NCBI RefSeq assembly: GCF_025244725.1
Contig: NZ_CP104203.1
Coordinates: 2,914,001-2,978,000 of the forward strand
DNA length: 64,000 nucleotides
Direction of reading: 5' to 3'
Source: Chryseobacterium oranimense
GTDB lineage: Bacteria; Bacteroidota; Bacteroidia; Flavobacteriales; Weeksellaceae
Under the pieces are notes generated by a model, which was not told the DNA's origin, ran no database searches, and was given only the letters and a program-made list of their open reading frames with translations. A program made the translations under genes and the position numbers. Every line of letters begins with the position of its first letter. Positions within the stretch are counted from its first letter, which is position 1. Positions 1 to 7,204 of this stretch are shown here, one piece after another.

Positions 1-50
1 AATCCATCTTCTATCTTCACATCTTCCATCTCTTAACATTAAAGCATAAA

Positions 51-78
51 AAAACCGTCTCACAGGGTGAAACGGTTC
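51..78 (-). terminator. Intrinsic terminator of the Ala-rich lipoprotein gene
   Basis: The arms AACCGT (53-58) and ACGGTT (72-77) pair, and the helix continues as TCAC (60-63) with GTGA (67-70) around an AGG loop. On the minus strand the stem is followed by a T run (the A run at about 48-54). It lies just past the stop of the lipoprotein gene that ends at 104. A related hairpin occurs at 53240-53269. Confidence 0.8.
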
Positions 79-103
79 TTTTATTGTTAAGCTTATGCTA
101 GAA

Positions 104-445
104 TTATTTCTTAGCAGCGTCTTTAACTTCTTTAGCCGCGTCTTTTGCAGCACCTTTAGCAGCATCAGCAGCACCTTTAGCAGCGTCAGCAGCAGCTTCA
201 GTTGTAGCTTTAGCAGCATCAGCACCAGCAGCAGTTGTAGCAGCAGCAGCATCTTTAGTAGCGTCAACAGCAACGTTAGCAGCTGAATCAATTACTTTAG
301 CAGCAGAATCAGTAACTACAGCAGCAGAATCAGCTACGTTAGCAGCAGCAGAATCAGTAGCTCCTTCAGTAGAAGTAGTTTCAGTTTTTTTACAAGCAAC
401 TAGAGAGATTGCAGCGATAGCAGCTACGAATAATGACTTTTTCAT
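104..445 (-). CDS. Alanine-rich low-complexity lipoprotein
   Basis: A 113-residue protein with a lipoprotein signal peptide: a basic start, a hydrophobic stretch and the lipobox LVAC, giving a predicted lipidated Cys at about position 18. After that the chain is almost only Ala, Asp, Lys and Thr, in imperfect repeats such as DSAA, DAAK and GAADAAK. It should form a highly charged, helical or disordered surface extension. The repeats are also seen at DNA level, so length variation by slippage is likely. No enzyme domain is visible. It is a single-gene unit with its own -7 box and terminator. The function is unknown; a stress or envelope spacer role would be a guess. Confidence 0.8.
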   Translation of the reverse strand: MKKSLFVAAIAAISLVACKKTETTSTEGATDSAAANVADSAAVVTDSAAKVIDSAANVAVDATKDAAAATTAAGADAAKATTEAAADAAKGAADAAKGAAKDAAKEVKDAAKK

Positions 446-514
446 AATAAATTAAATTTAATTTTGTTAATATTGTTTTTATAAATTTTCTTCTGTTCTG
501 TTATTTGAACAAGA

Positions 515-522
515 CAAAGGTA
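515..522 (-). promoter_or_regulatory. -7 box of the Ala-rich lipoprotein gene
   Basis: TACCTTTG on the minus strand matches the Bacteroidota -7 consensus TAnnTTTG. It lies about 70 bases before the start codon at 445. A well-spaced -33 TTG was not found, so only the -7 part is supported. Confidence 0.6.
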
Positions 523-537
523 GAGCAGATACAAAAG

Positions 538-568
538 TTGTTTATGAAAAATAATTGTAATACATTTG
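538..568 (+). promoter_or_regulatory. Promoter of the 628-2374 gene pair
   Basis: TTG (538-540), 20 bases, then TACATTTG (561-568) fits the Bacteroidota sigma-A pattern on the plus strand. It lies about 60 bases before the TTG start at 628 and back to back with the minus-strand promoter at 515-522. Confidence 0.65.
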
Positions 569-627
569 TAAAATTGTTTTACAAAAAAACAATACTGATA
601 ATCAACAATTTAATTATTTTATAAAAA

Positions 628-1809
628 TTGACAGATTTAGATCTATTGCATTTTGAGCAGTTAAAAAAAGATGTTCAAACAGAATATTTAAAAAAATCTA
701 CTCCCTCTCATGATGAAATTTCAAAATGGAAGGGAATAGATATTATATATTTCCAGGAAGACCTGCGCAAAAAAGCCAAAGGCAACATCAGCGAAAAATC
801 TTTTTACACTTATTTTAAAACTTCTCCGGTGACGAAATTACCGCGCATTGATATGCTCAATTTACTGAGTGTTTATGCGGGATACGAATCCTGGTATGAT
901 TTCAAGAAACAGCATCTTTTTGCAGGAGAATTGCTTCAGGAAAATGAAGATCTTGAGCCGGAAGAAATGAAAGAATTGGAAAAAACAGTCTCTTTATCTC
1001 CCGAACTTCCAAAAACTGAGATTTCTGCCAAAAAAATCGAATATCAGGTTCAGGAAAATGATAATTTACAAAAATCAACAACTGATAATCAGCAAATTAA
1101 AGAAAATCCAAAAACATTCCCCCATACAGAAATACAACCTTCACCACCAAGAAAAAATATCCTCAAAAAAAATGCCTGGGCCATTATTACCTCCATTTTA
1201 ATTGCCATTACCGGAGTTCTTGGTTTTAAAGATGAAATTTTTTCAAAAACTTATAAATATTGTTTTACCGATAAAGACCGCGGTGTTTCGGTAATCAATA
1301 CCCTGGAGATAAGGATCATCAAGGAAAATGAATCTCCATTGTTATATAAAATAAAACCCGGCGAGTGCTTTTATTATTCTACCAAAGATAAAAACATCAA
1401 AATGCAGATCAGCGCTCCTTTCTATGAATATCTGGAAGTGAACAGAAACCTGGAAAATGCTCCGGAAGAGGAAATGATAGAGCTGAAGCCTGATGATTAT
1501 AAAATGGCTGCCTATTATTTCTCTATTAAAGATGTAAAAGGTGGTAATTCTGCGGAACAGGTGGCTCTTATAAAACAAAAAAGAAATCAGCTGGAAAGTC
1601 TTATCAGTAATAATGCAGTTATTTATCAGGTATACGATAATAATACATACGGTATAGAAAGACTTGATAAGCAGAAGTATATTACACTCGTTACAACCCC
1701 TACCACATCTCTTAAAAACCTCAGTGTTATTGAGATGAAAAAAGACAGTAAAGGAAAAATAGTCTCCATTAAATTTAAAATCGCGTCTACAGATGAAAAA
1801 AATAAATAA
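628..1809 (+). CDS. Single-pass membrane protein of unknown function
   Basis: A 393-residue protein starting at TTG. An in-frame stop six bases upstream and no Met until about residue 74 make TTG the only workable start. Residues 1-105 are soluble and mixed alpha, with a cluster resembling a small DNA-binding or adaptor fold (SEKSFYTYFK...LPRIDMLN). Residues 105-175 are polar and probably disordered. One transmembrane helix follows at about 183-200, then a C-terminal domain of about 190 residues that should be periplasmic. It overlaps the following lipoprotein by 17 bases, so the two are probably co-expressed and may form one envelope complex. I do not recognise the family by name. The layout is reminiscent of one-TM signalling proteins, but that is inference. 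Confidence 0.7.
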   Translation: MTDLDLLHFEQLKKDVQTEYLKKSTPSHDEISKWKGIDIIYFQEDLRKKAKGNISEKSFYTYFKTSPVTKLPRIDMLNLLSVYAGYESWYDFKKQHLFAGELLQENEDLEPEEMKELEKTVSLSPELPKTEISAKKIEYQVQENDNLQKSTTDNQQIKENPKTFPHTEIQPSPPRKNILKKNAWAIITSILIAITGVLGFKDEIFSKTYKYCFTDKDRGVSVINTLEIRIIKENESPLLYKIKPGECFYYSTKDKNIKMQISAPFYEYLEVNRNLENAPEEEMIELKPDDYKMAAYYFSIKDVKGGNSAEQVALIKQKRNQLESLISNNAVIYQVYDNNTYGIERLDKQKYITLVTTPTTSLKNLSVIEMKKDSKGKIVSIKFKIASTDEKNK

Positions 1810-2374
1810 ATTTCTAATCTTCGCAGTACTTTTTTTAGCATTTGTTTCCTGCAATAATAAAAATAAAGAAGTAAGCGATCTGGATATGCTAAGAAACAGC
1901 AATAATATAAAAAGCTATCCGGCTGTACAGATGGACAGCATGCAGGCCATCAATTCCATTACAAAGCAGAAAGTACAGGAACTCCTGGATCTTTCTACCC
2001 TATATCTTTCCGGCAACAGAAATACAGAAGTAGACACTTTTATCTATTCCCAGATGGAAAGCTATTTTCACAAGCCCGATTCTACGACATTTAAAAAACT
2101 ATTCCATGAACTGGACAGCCTTAAAGTAAAATCGGTAAAAGTAAATAGCCTGAATGTTTATAAAGAATTCTATAAAAAGGATACTTTAGATTATGCGAAA
2201 TTTAATCTGGAATATTTTGACGCAAAAAATAAATCTCTGGGGACTTTTGAGAAAAACGCTCAGTATATCCTGCTTTCTACCCCGATGATTAAGAAGGAAT
2301 TTAAATTCTATTTCTTAGACTTCTATTCCGATCCGTTAAAGAAAGATAGCACTTCTGTAGGCGTAACCAAATAA
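1793..2374 (+). CDS. Lipoprotein of unknown function
   Basis: A 193-residue protein with a clear lipoprotein signal (MKKINKFLIF...FVSCNN; lipid-bearing Cys at about 20). The mature part is charged, with no recognised domain. It starts inside the last codons of the one-TM protein gene at 628-1809, which suggests translational coupling. Its 3' end overlaps the end of the convergent fau gene by 52 bases. Confidence 0.75.
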   Translation: MKKINKFLIFAVLFLAFVSCNNKNKEVSDLDMLRNSNNIKSYPAVQMDSMQAINSITKQKVQELLDLSTLYLSGNRNTEVDTFIYSQMESYFHKPDSTTFKKLFHELDSLKVKSVKVNSLNVYKEFYKKDTLDYAKFNLEYFDAKNKSLGTFEKNAQYILLSTPMIKKEFKFYFLDFYSDPLKKDSTSVGVTK

Positions 2375-2898
2375 TCTAAAGGGATATCATTTTCCCAGAC
2401 ATCATCGATTGTTTCATCAGGACTAAAATAATTGACCCCAATTTTTTTGGATGAAGCGGAAATGCTTTGAAAGAAAGTGTCATAAAAACCTTTCCCATAG
2501 CCAATCCTGTTTCCTTTATGATCACAGTAAAGCAATGGCGTGATCACATAATCAAAATGCAGTTCCTGCGAATCTTCGTTGGATAAAGGTTCTGAAATGC
2601 CCCAGATGCTGGTCTCAAATACGGCATCCTTATTGATCTCTACTGAAATCAGGGTATCTTTAACAACTTTAGGTACGAAAACACGAATATTTGCCTTTAA
2701 AAGAGCATCAATAAAAATTTCTGTGTCAATTTCCTTAAACTTTTTTATGGGCATAAAAATATGAACCTTCTGCCCTTTTTCAGGTTTAAAATATGCCAGG
2801 AAGTTAGTCAGGATCTTTTCAGATAACAGGAAAGCCTCATCAGTTGACAAGGCTTTTCTTTTTTGCATATATTCTTTTCTAAGCTCAGCTTTCAACAT
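2323..2898 (-). CDS. fau: 5-formyltetrahydrofolate cyclo-ligase
   Basis: 191 residues, the usual length of the 5-FCL family, which converts 5-formyl-THF to 5,10-methenyl-THF using ATP. The N-terminal basic helix (LRKEYMQKRKAL) and the family signature RIGYGKGFYD (about residues 131-140), which binds phosphate and folate, are present. It starts three bases after trhO and is surely in the same transcript. Its 3' end runs 52 bases into the convergent lipoprotein gene. Confidence 0.92.
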   Translation of the reverse strand: MLKAELRKEYMQKRKALSTDEAFLLSEKILTNFLAYFKPEKGQKVHIFMPIKKFKEIDTEIFIDALLKANIRVFVPKVVKDTLISVEINKDAVFETSIWGISEPLSNEDSQELHFDYVITPLLYCDHKGNRIGYGKGFYDTFFQSISASSKKIGVNYFSPDETIDDVWENDIPLDYLVTPTEVLSFFNGSE

Positions 2899-2901
2899 AG
2901 C

Positions 2902-4269
2902 TTAAACGTTTTCAGGCTGCAATATTTTATATAGTTTATCCGATAAACGAACTCTGAACGGAAGCTCAAAAGTAATCTGATCTCCCACTCTTGCCGTTTC
3001 GCAAGGACCTCCGTTGGCATAAATTTCTGTAATGGTAACTTCCTGCTCACCGGTTGTAGGTCCGGAAATCAGGACTTTATCACCTACTGAAAGCTCTTTA
3101 TTTTCAATTAAGAACTGGGCAATTTTTGATTTTGAATAATAGTGTTCCGCCTTTCCGAGCAGTACTTTTTTGACAGCTATTTTTTGACGGATATTATTGG
3201 TTTCAGCTTTTGCCAAAGGCTTAGCGGGTAAATCTCCTGAGTTTTTAAATTTCAAAGCATCAGATTTTCCTTTTCTGAAGACTTTATTACCAACCTGTAA
3301 TCCTTTTCTTAGGTTTAACTGCTCTTCTAAAGGTAAATGTATTATTTCCAGACATTCTGTGGAACAGCAGTTTTCCATAGCTGCTTTACATTCATCACAT
3401 TGTATGAACAGTAAATGACAGGCATCATTGGCACAATTGGTATGGTTATCACAAGGCTTTCCACACTGGTGGCACTGGGAAATAATATCATCTGTAATTC
3501 TCTCTCCCAAACGGTGATCAAACACAAAATTCTTTCCAATAAATTTACTCTTTATACCTTCTTCTTTTATCTGACGGGTATATTCAATGATTCCGCCTTC
3601 CAGCTGGTAAACATTTTTGAAACCTTGATGTTTGAAATATGCGCTGGCTTTTTCACAACGGATTCCCCCTGTACAATACATCAACAGGTTCTTATCTTCT
3701 TTAAAATCCTGCAGCTGTTCATTGATAATTGGCAGACTTTCCCTGAAATTTTCTACATCAGGAGTGATGGCTCCTTCAAAGTGTCCTACTTCACTTTCAT
3801 AATGATTTCTGAAATCCACTACAATCGTGTTAGGATCTTCAAGCATATTATTAAATTCCTGTGCCTTTAAATGAACTCCTTTATTGGTTACATCAAAAGA
3901 ATCGTCATTCAGTCCGTCAGCAACAATTTTGTGTCTTACTTTTATGGTCAGTTTTAAAAAAGAGTGATTGTCTTGCTCAACCGCTACATTCAAACGGATT
4001 CCCTTCATAAAGTTATAAGCCTCCAGCGTATCCCGAAAAGCCTCAAACTGATCTGCAGGAACACTCATTTGGGCATTAATTCCTTCATGAGCAACATAGA
4101 TACGGCCAAGCGCATCAAGGGCATTCCAGGCTATAAATAATTCGTCGCGAAATTTTTTGGGATCTTCAATTTTGGCATACGCATAGAAAGACAATGTAAG
4201 GCGTTCCTTACCGGCTTCATCAATAAGCTGAGCTCTTTCTTCTGCGCTTAAGGTGTTATACAGTTGCAT
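2902..4269 (-). CDS. trhO: tRNA uridine(34) hydroxylase TrhO with an extra C-terminal domain
   Basis: 455 residues. TrhO (YceA) uses O2 to make 5-hydroxyuridine at tRNA position 34. An N-terminal acylphosphatase-like domain (about 20-115) is followed by a rhodanese domain (about 140-240) with the active Cys in CTGGIRC (Cys199 and Cys205). Next is the family's Cys-rich segment (about 266-306, CHQCGKPC...CCSTEC), which probably binds metal. Unlike the roughly 350-residue E. coli protein, a further segment at about 365-452 contains GKAEHYYSKSKIAQF, VGDKVLISGPTTG and FRVRLSDKLYKIL. This resembles the C-terminal beta-barrel of U32 peptidase-type proteins such as TrhP. It is the first gene of a trhO-fau operon. 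Confidence 0.93.
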   Translation of the reverse strand: MQLYNTLSAEERAQLIDEAGKERLTLSFYAYAKIEDPKKFRDELFIAWNALDALGRIYVAHEGINAQMSVPADQFEAFRDTLEAYNFMKGIRLNVAVEQDNHSFLKLTIKVRHKIVADGLNDDSFDVTNKGVHLKAQEFNNMLEDPNTIVVDFRNHYESEVGHFEGAITPDVENFRESLPIINEQLQDFKEDKNLLMYCTGGIRCEKASAYFKHQGFKNVYQLEGGIIEYTRQIKEEGIKSKFIGKNFVFDHRLGERITDDIISQCHQCGKPCDNHTNCANDACHLLFIQCDECKAAMENCCSTECLEIIHLPLEEQLNLRKGLQVGNKVFRKGKSDALKFKNSGDLPAKPLAKAETNNIRQKIAVKKVLLGKAEHYYSKSKIAQFLIENKELSVGDKVLISGPTTGEQEVTITEIYANGGPCETARVGDQITFELPFRVRLSDKLYKILQPENV

Positions 4270-4303
4270 GCTATAAACGTTTTAAGTGAGAAAAATATTT
4301 TTG

Positions 4304-4311
4304 CAAATATA
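4304..4311 (-). promoter_or_regulatory. -7 box of trhO-fau
   Basis: TATATTTG on the minus strand, about 35 bases before the trhO start. It lies in the 375-base gap between trhO and degP. Apart from this box and the degP promoter, the gap is AT-rich with nothing else I can name. Confidence 0.6.
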
Positions 4312-4570
4312 ATCATTTTTCAAAAGAGTCCATGTATGAGCAATGTCATGGTTCAATGACCGGATATATAAGTGCAACAATCAATCCCATGACTTAAAAA
4401 AAATTCGTATCTTATTGCAATCATTTGATGGTCTGCATTTGTAAAAATGTCAGTTTTTCTTTAATAATATTTTAAGTTTTGTTAATGCCGGTATTTAAGA
4501 TTATGACATAATGTATAAAATGACATAATAGCCGTTAAATTTTAGTTAAAATTGAAACACAGCATACTAA

Positions 4571-4597
4571 TTGCATACTTATTTAGCATTAAATTTG
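4571..4597 (+). promoter_or_regulatory. Promoter of degP
   Basis: TTG (4571-4573), 16 bases, then TAAATTTG (4590-4597), about 48 bases before the degP ATG. The element GCATACT occurs twice just upstream (about 4562 and 4573), a possible activator or stress-factor site, but too short to argue for strongly. Confidence 0.55.
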
Positions 4598-4644
4598 TTT
4601 GCGATAAAACAAAAAAAATCAATAAATAAAAAGAAAGATATACA

Positions 4645-6177
4645 ATGAAGAGTACTTTAAAAAAACTATTACCATTTGCAGTAGTGGGAGTTGTCTCAGG
4701 AGCTACTACCGTTGGGACAATACAATATTTCGGTCAACATTCCAATAACGGCGATCAGTCTTATTTTACAGCTGCCGCACCTAATGCATCATTCGTAGGA
4801 ATGAATACGGGAGCTGTAGGTGACGATTTCGTAAAAGCATCGAAAACAACAGTTCCGGCTGTAGTTACCATTAAAAATTATCAGAGCAGATCAACAAGCA
4901 GAGCTTCAGAGCAGGATCTTTTTGATTTCTTCTTCGGAGATCCTTTCGGAGGAGGAGGAAGAGGACAGCAGAGACAGAAGCAACAGGCACCGGACAATAT
5001 GCCTTCAGGAATGGGTTCCGGAGTGATCATTTCTCCGGACGGATACATTATATCTAACAATCACGTTGTAGCAGGAGCCAACAAGCTGGAAGTTGTTTTA
5101 AGCAACAAGAAATCCTATATCGCAACGCTGGTAGGAACAGATCCAAATACTGATATCTCTTTATTGAAGATTGAAGAAAAAGGACTTCCTTATTTAAATT
5201 TTGCCAATTCAGATAATATTGAAGTGGGACAATGGGTCCTTGCAGTAGGAAACCCGCTTGGATTAAATTCTACGGTTACGGCGGGAATTGTTTCTGCCAA
5301 AGGCAGAGGAATCGGAATTCTTGGAGGTCAGGGAAAAGCAACCAACCCGATTGAAAGCTTTATCCAGACCGATGCAGCTATCAACCCTGGGAACTCTGGA
5401 GGCGCGCTGGTTAACGTAAACGGAGACCTTATCGGAATCAACTCTGCGATCCAGTCTACTACAGGATATTATCAGGGATATGGTTTTGCGGTTCCTTCCA
5501 ATCTGGCAAGAAAGATTGTTGAGGATATCAAGAAATTCGGAATTGTACAGAGAGGATTCTTAGGAGTATCATCACTAGACCTTTCCAATGACCAGCAGGT
5601 AGCTGCGTACAACCAGCAGTTTAAAACCAGCATCAAAGCAGGAACGGGAGTTTATGTAACCGGATTCGGTGATAACAGCGGTGCAGAAGATGCAGGATTG
5701 AAAAAAGGCGATATCATCACCAAAATAGATACTTATGATATTACTGATTTTGCAGACCTTTCCATGTCTATCGGAAGCAAACGCCCTGGTGATAAAGTTC
5801 AGGTAACCTATTTAAGAAACGGTAAGGAAAATACCACTACAGTAACCCTGAAAGACCAGAAAGGAGGAACTTCAACAAGAACAAAAGCTGATCTGAGCGT
5901 CTCTGAAAAAATAGGAGCAGATTTTGATCCGCTTAGTGACAAATTCAAAACAGAATACGGGCTGAACAGCGGTGTTGTTGCTAAAAATGTAAGCGAAGGG
6001 AGCGAAATGGCCAAGATCGGAATTGTAGACAATTATATCATTATAGAAGTGAATGGCAAACCTGTCAATTCGCAGAAAGATGTAGAGAAAATCCTTGATA
6101 AATACCAGGGTAATGTACAGGTGAAATTTGTAGATGATTACGGAAGAATTTATACCAAAGGATTCAAAATGCCTTAA
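4645..6177 (+). CDS. degP: DegP/HtrA periplasmic serine protease
   Basis: 510 residues. It has an N-terminal signal anchor (about 8-30), then a trypsin-like domain with catalytic triad His140 (NNHVV), Asp170 (NTDIS) and Ser251 (GNSGG). Two PDZ domains follow (about 305-400 and 415-505) with carboxylate-binding loops. A Gly/Gln-rich loop (about 95-120, after FDFFFGDPFGGGG) corresponds to the regulatory LA loop. The enzyme degrades or chaperones misfolded envelope proteins. It stands alone with its own promoter and terminator. Confidence 0.96.
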   Translation: MKSTLKKLLPFAVVGVVSGATTVGTIQYFGQHSNNGDQSYFTAAAPNASFVGMNTGAVGDDFVKASKTTVPAVVTIKNYQSRSTSRASEQDLFDFFFGDPFGGGGRGQQRQKQQAPDNMPSGMGSGVIISPDGYIISNNHVVAGANKLEVVLSNKKSYIATLVGTDPNTDISLLKIEEKGLPYLNFANSDNIEVGQWVLAVGNPLGLNSTVTAGIVSAKGRGIGILGGQGKATNPIESFIQTDAAINPGNSGGALVNVNGDLIGINSAIQSTTGYYQGYGFAVPSNLARKIVEDIKKFGIVQRGFLGVSSLDLSNDQQVAAYNQQFKTSIKAGTGVYVTGFGDNSGAEDAGLKKGDIITKIDTYDITDFADLSMSIGSKRPGDKVQVTYLRNGKENTTTVTLKDQKGGTSTRTKADLSVSEKIGADFDPLSDKFKTEYGLNSGVVAKNVSEGSEMAKIGIVDNYIIIEVNGKPVNSQKDVEKILDKYQGNVQVKFVDDYGRIYTKGFKMP

Positions 6178-6210
6178 TAATTACAGACAATAAGTCTTTT
6201 ACATAACAAA

Positions 6211-6240
6211 AAACGCTGCAAAAATATGCAGCGTTTTTTT
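6211..6240. terminator. Bidirectional terminator between degP and the 6239-7074 genes
   Basis: AAACGCTGCA (6211-6220) pairs perfectly with TGCAGCGTTT (6227-6236) around a six-base loop. There is an A run on the left and a T run on the right, so it works on both strands. The stop codon of the minus-strand membrane protein lies in its T run. Confidence 0.9.
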
Positions 6241-6694
6241 ATTTGGATTTGTTCATTTTCTCAGCAATTCTCCTTTTACTTTTCCGTTCATAAATAACCG
6301 CTACAATTTTTCCTCCAATCCACGAAAACGGGAAAAAGGTAAGGAAAATAGAGATTTTATAAAATGTTGGATGGTATGGAAACACAATAACATCCAGCAT
6401 GGCTATGAAAAGCATAATAAATCCGATAAGAATAGCATACGCCACCTTAGCATACTTCACAATAAGCGCAGTAGCAACTCCTCCTATCGTAGTGCCAAGT
6501 CCGGAAATAAACAGCAGAAATCCGAAAAACGCATTATCGCCTCTCATGCTGTAAAGAAATCTCTGCCAGTGCTCAAAAGGGGCAAAAGCCTCGAAAGTGA
6601 TCCATTGCGGAAAAACCCTTATACCAAGAGTAATAGTAAGCCCAGCTATAGCAAGACCTACAAGAACCGCAATTGTATTTCTTATAAAATTCAT
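6239..6694 (-). CDS. Four-helix membrane protein of unknown function
   Basis: 151 residues with four hydrophobic helices (about 7-27, 52-74, 77-105 and 112-135) and a basic cytoplasmic tail. Its ATG shares one base with the TAA of ridA, so translation is coupled. No catalytic motif is seen. It resembles small flavobacterial inner-membrane proteins without an assigned role. Confidence 0.8.
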   Translation of the reverse strand: MNFIRNTIAVLVGLAIAGLTITLGIRVFPQWITFEAFAPFEHWQRFLYSMRGDNAFFGFLLFISGLGTTIGGVATALIVKYAKVAYAILIGFIMLFIAMLDVIVFPYHPTFYKISIFLTFFPFSWIGGKIVAVIYERKSKRRIAEKMNKSK

Positions 6695-7074
6695 TAATCC
6701 TGATGTGCAATCATAGAAATTTCGATATCAACATTCTTAGGCAGGCAGGAAACCTGTACTGTTTCGCGGGCCGGATAGCTGTCTGCGTCAAGATATGAAG
6801 CATAAATATCATTCATTACTGCAAAATCATCCATGCTTTTAAGGAAGATGGTAGCTTTCACTACATTTTTGAAGGTTAATCCGGCTTCCGTCAGAATCGC
6901 TTCAAGGTTTTTCATTACCTGATGTGTTTCCTTCTCAATTCCCTCTACCAGTTTGCCAGTTGCAGGATCTACAGGGATCTGTCCGGAAATGTATAAAACT
7001 CCGTTAGCCAGATTAGCTTGTGAATAAGGCCCGATTGCAGCAGGTGCGTTAACTGTGTTAATTATTTGTTTCAT
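6694..7074 (-). CDS. ridA: RidA-family enamine/imine deaminase
   Basis: 126 residues from the ATG at 7074; an ATG eight codons upstream is possible, but the family starts here (MKQIINT). RidA removes reactive 2-aminoacrylate and related enamines in the cytosol. Family hallmarks are present: APAAIGPYSQA, GVLYISGQIPVDP, the Arg of YPARETVQV and the final VDIEISMIA. It is the first gene of an operon with the membrane protein at 6239-6694. Confidence 0.95.
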   Translation of the reverse strand: MKQIINTVNAPAAIGPYSQANLANGVLYISGQIPVDPATGKLVEGIEKETHQVMKNLEAILTEAGLTFKNVVKATIFLKSMDDFAVMNDIYASYLDADSYPARETVQVSCLPKNVDIEISMIAHQD

Positions 7075-7166
7075 AAGTGGATATTTATTTTTTTCCAATT
7101 TCTTATGTAATCACTATCTGCTGTAAAATTAGTCAACAGCGATTTCATTAGAATTTATTTTGGTTG

Positions 7167-7197
7167 CAAATATAAAATTTATATTTACAATTGTCAA
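7167..7197 (-). promoter_or_regulatory. Promoter of ridA
   Basis: On the minus strand TTG (7197-7195), 20 bases, then TATATTTG (7174-7167) is a full match to the Bacteroidota pattern. It lies about 95 bases before the ridA start. Confidence 0.7.
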
Positions 7198-7204
7198 TCT
7201 GATA

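Noticed and set aside
95..286. Ser-rich frame opposite the Ala-rich lipoprotein
   Set aside because: It is the antisense reading of the repeats and lacks its own promoter.
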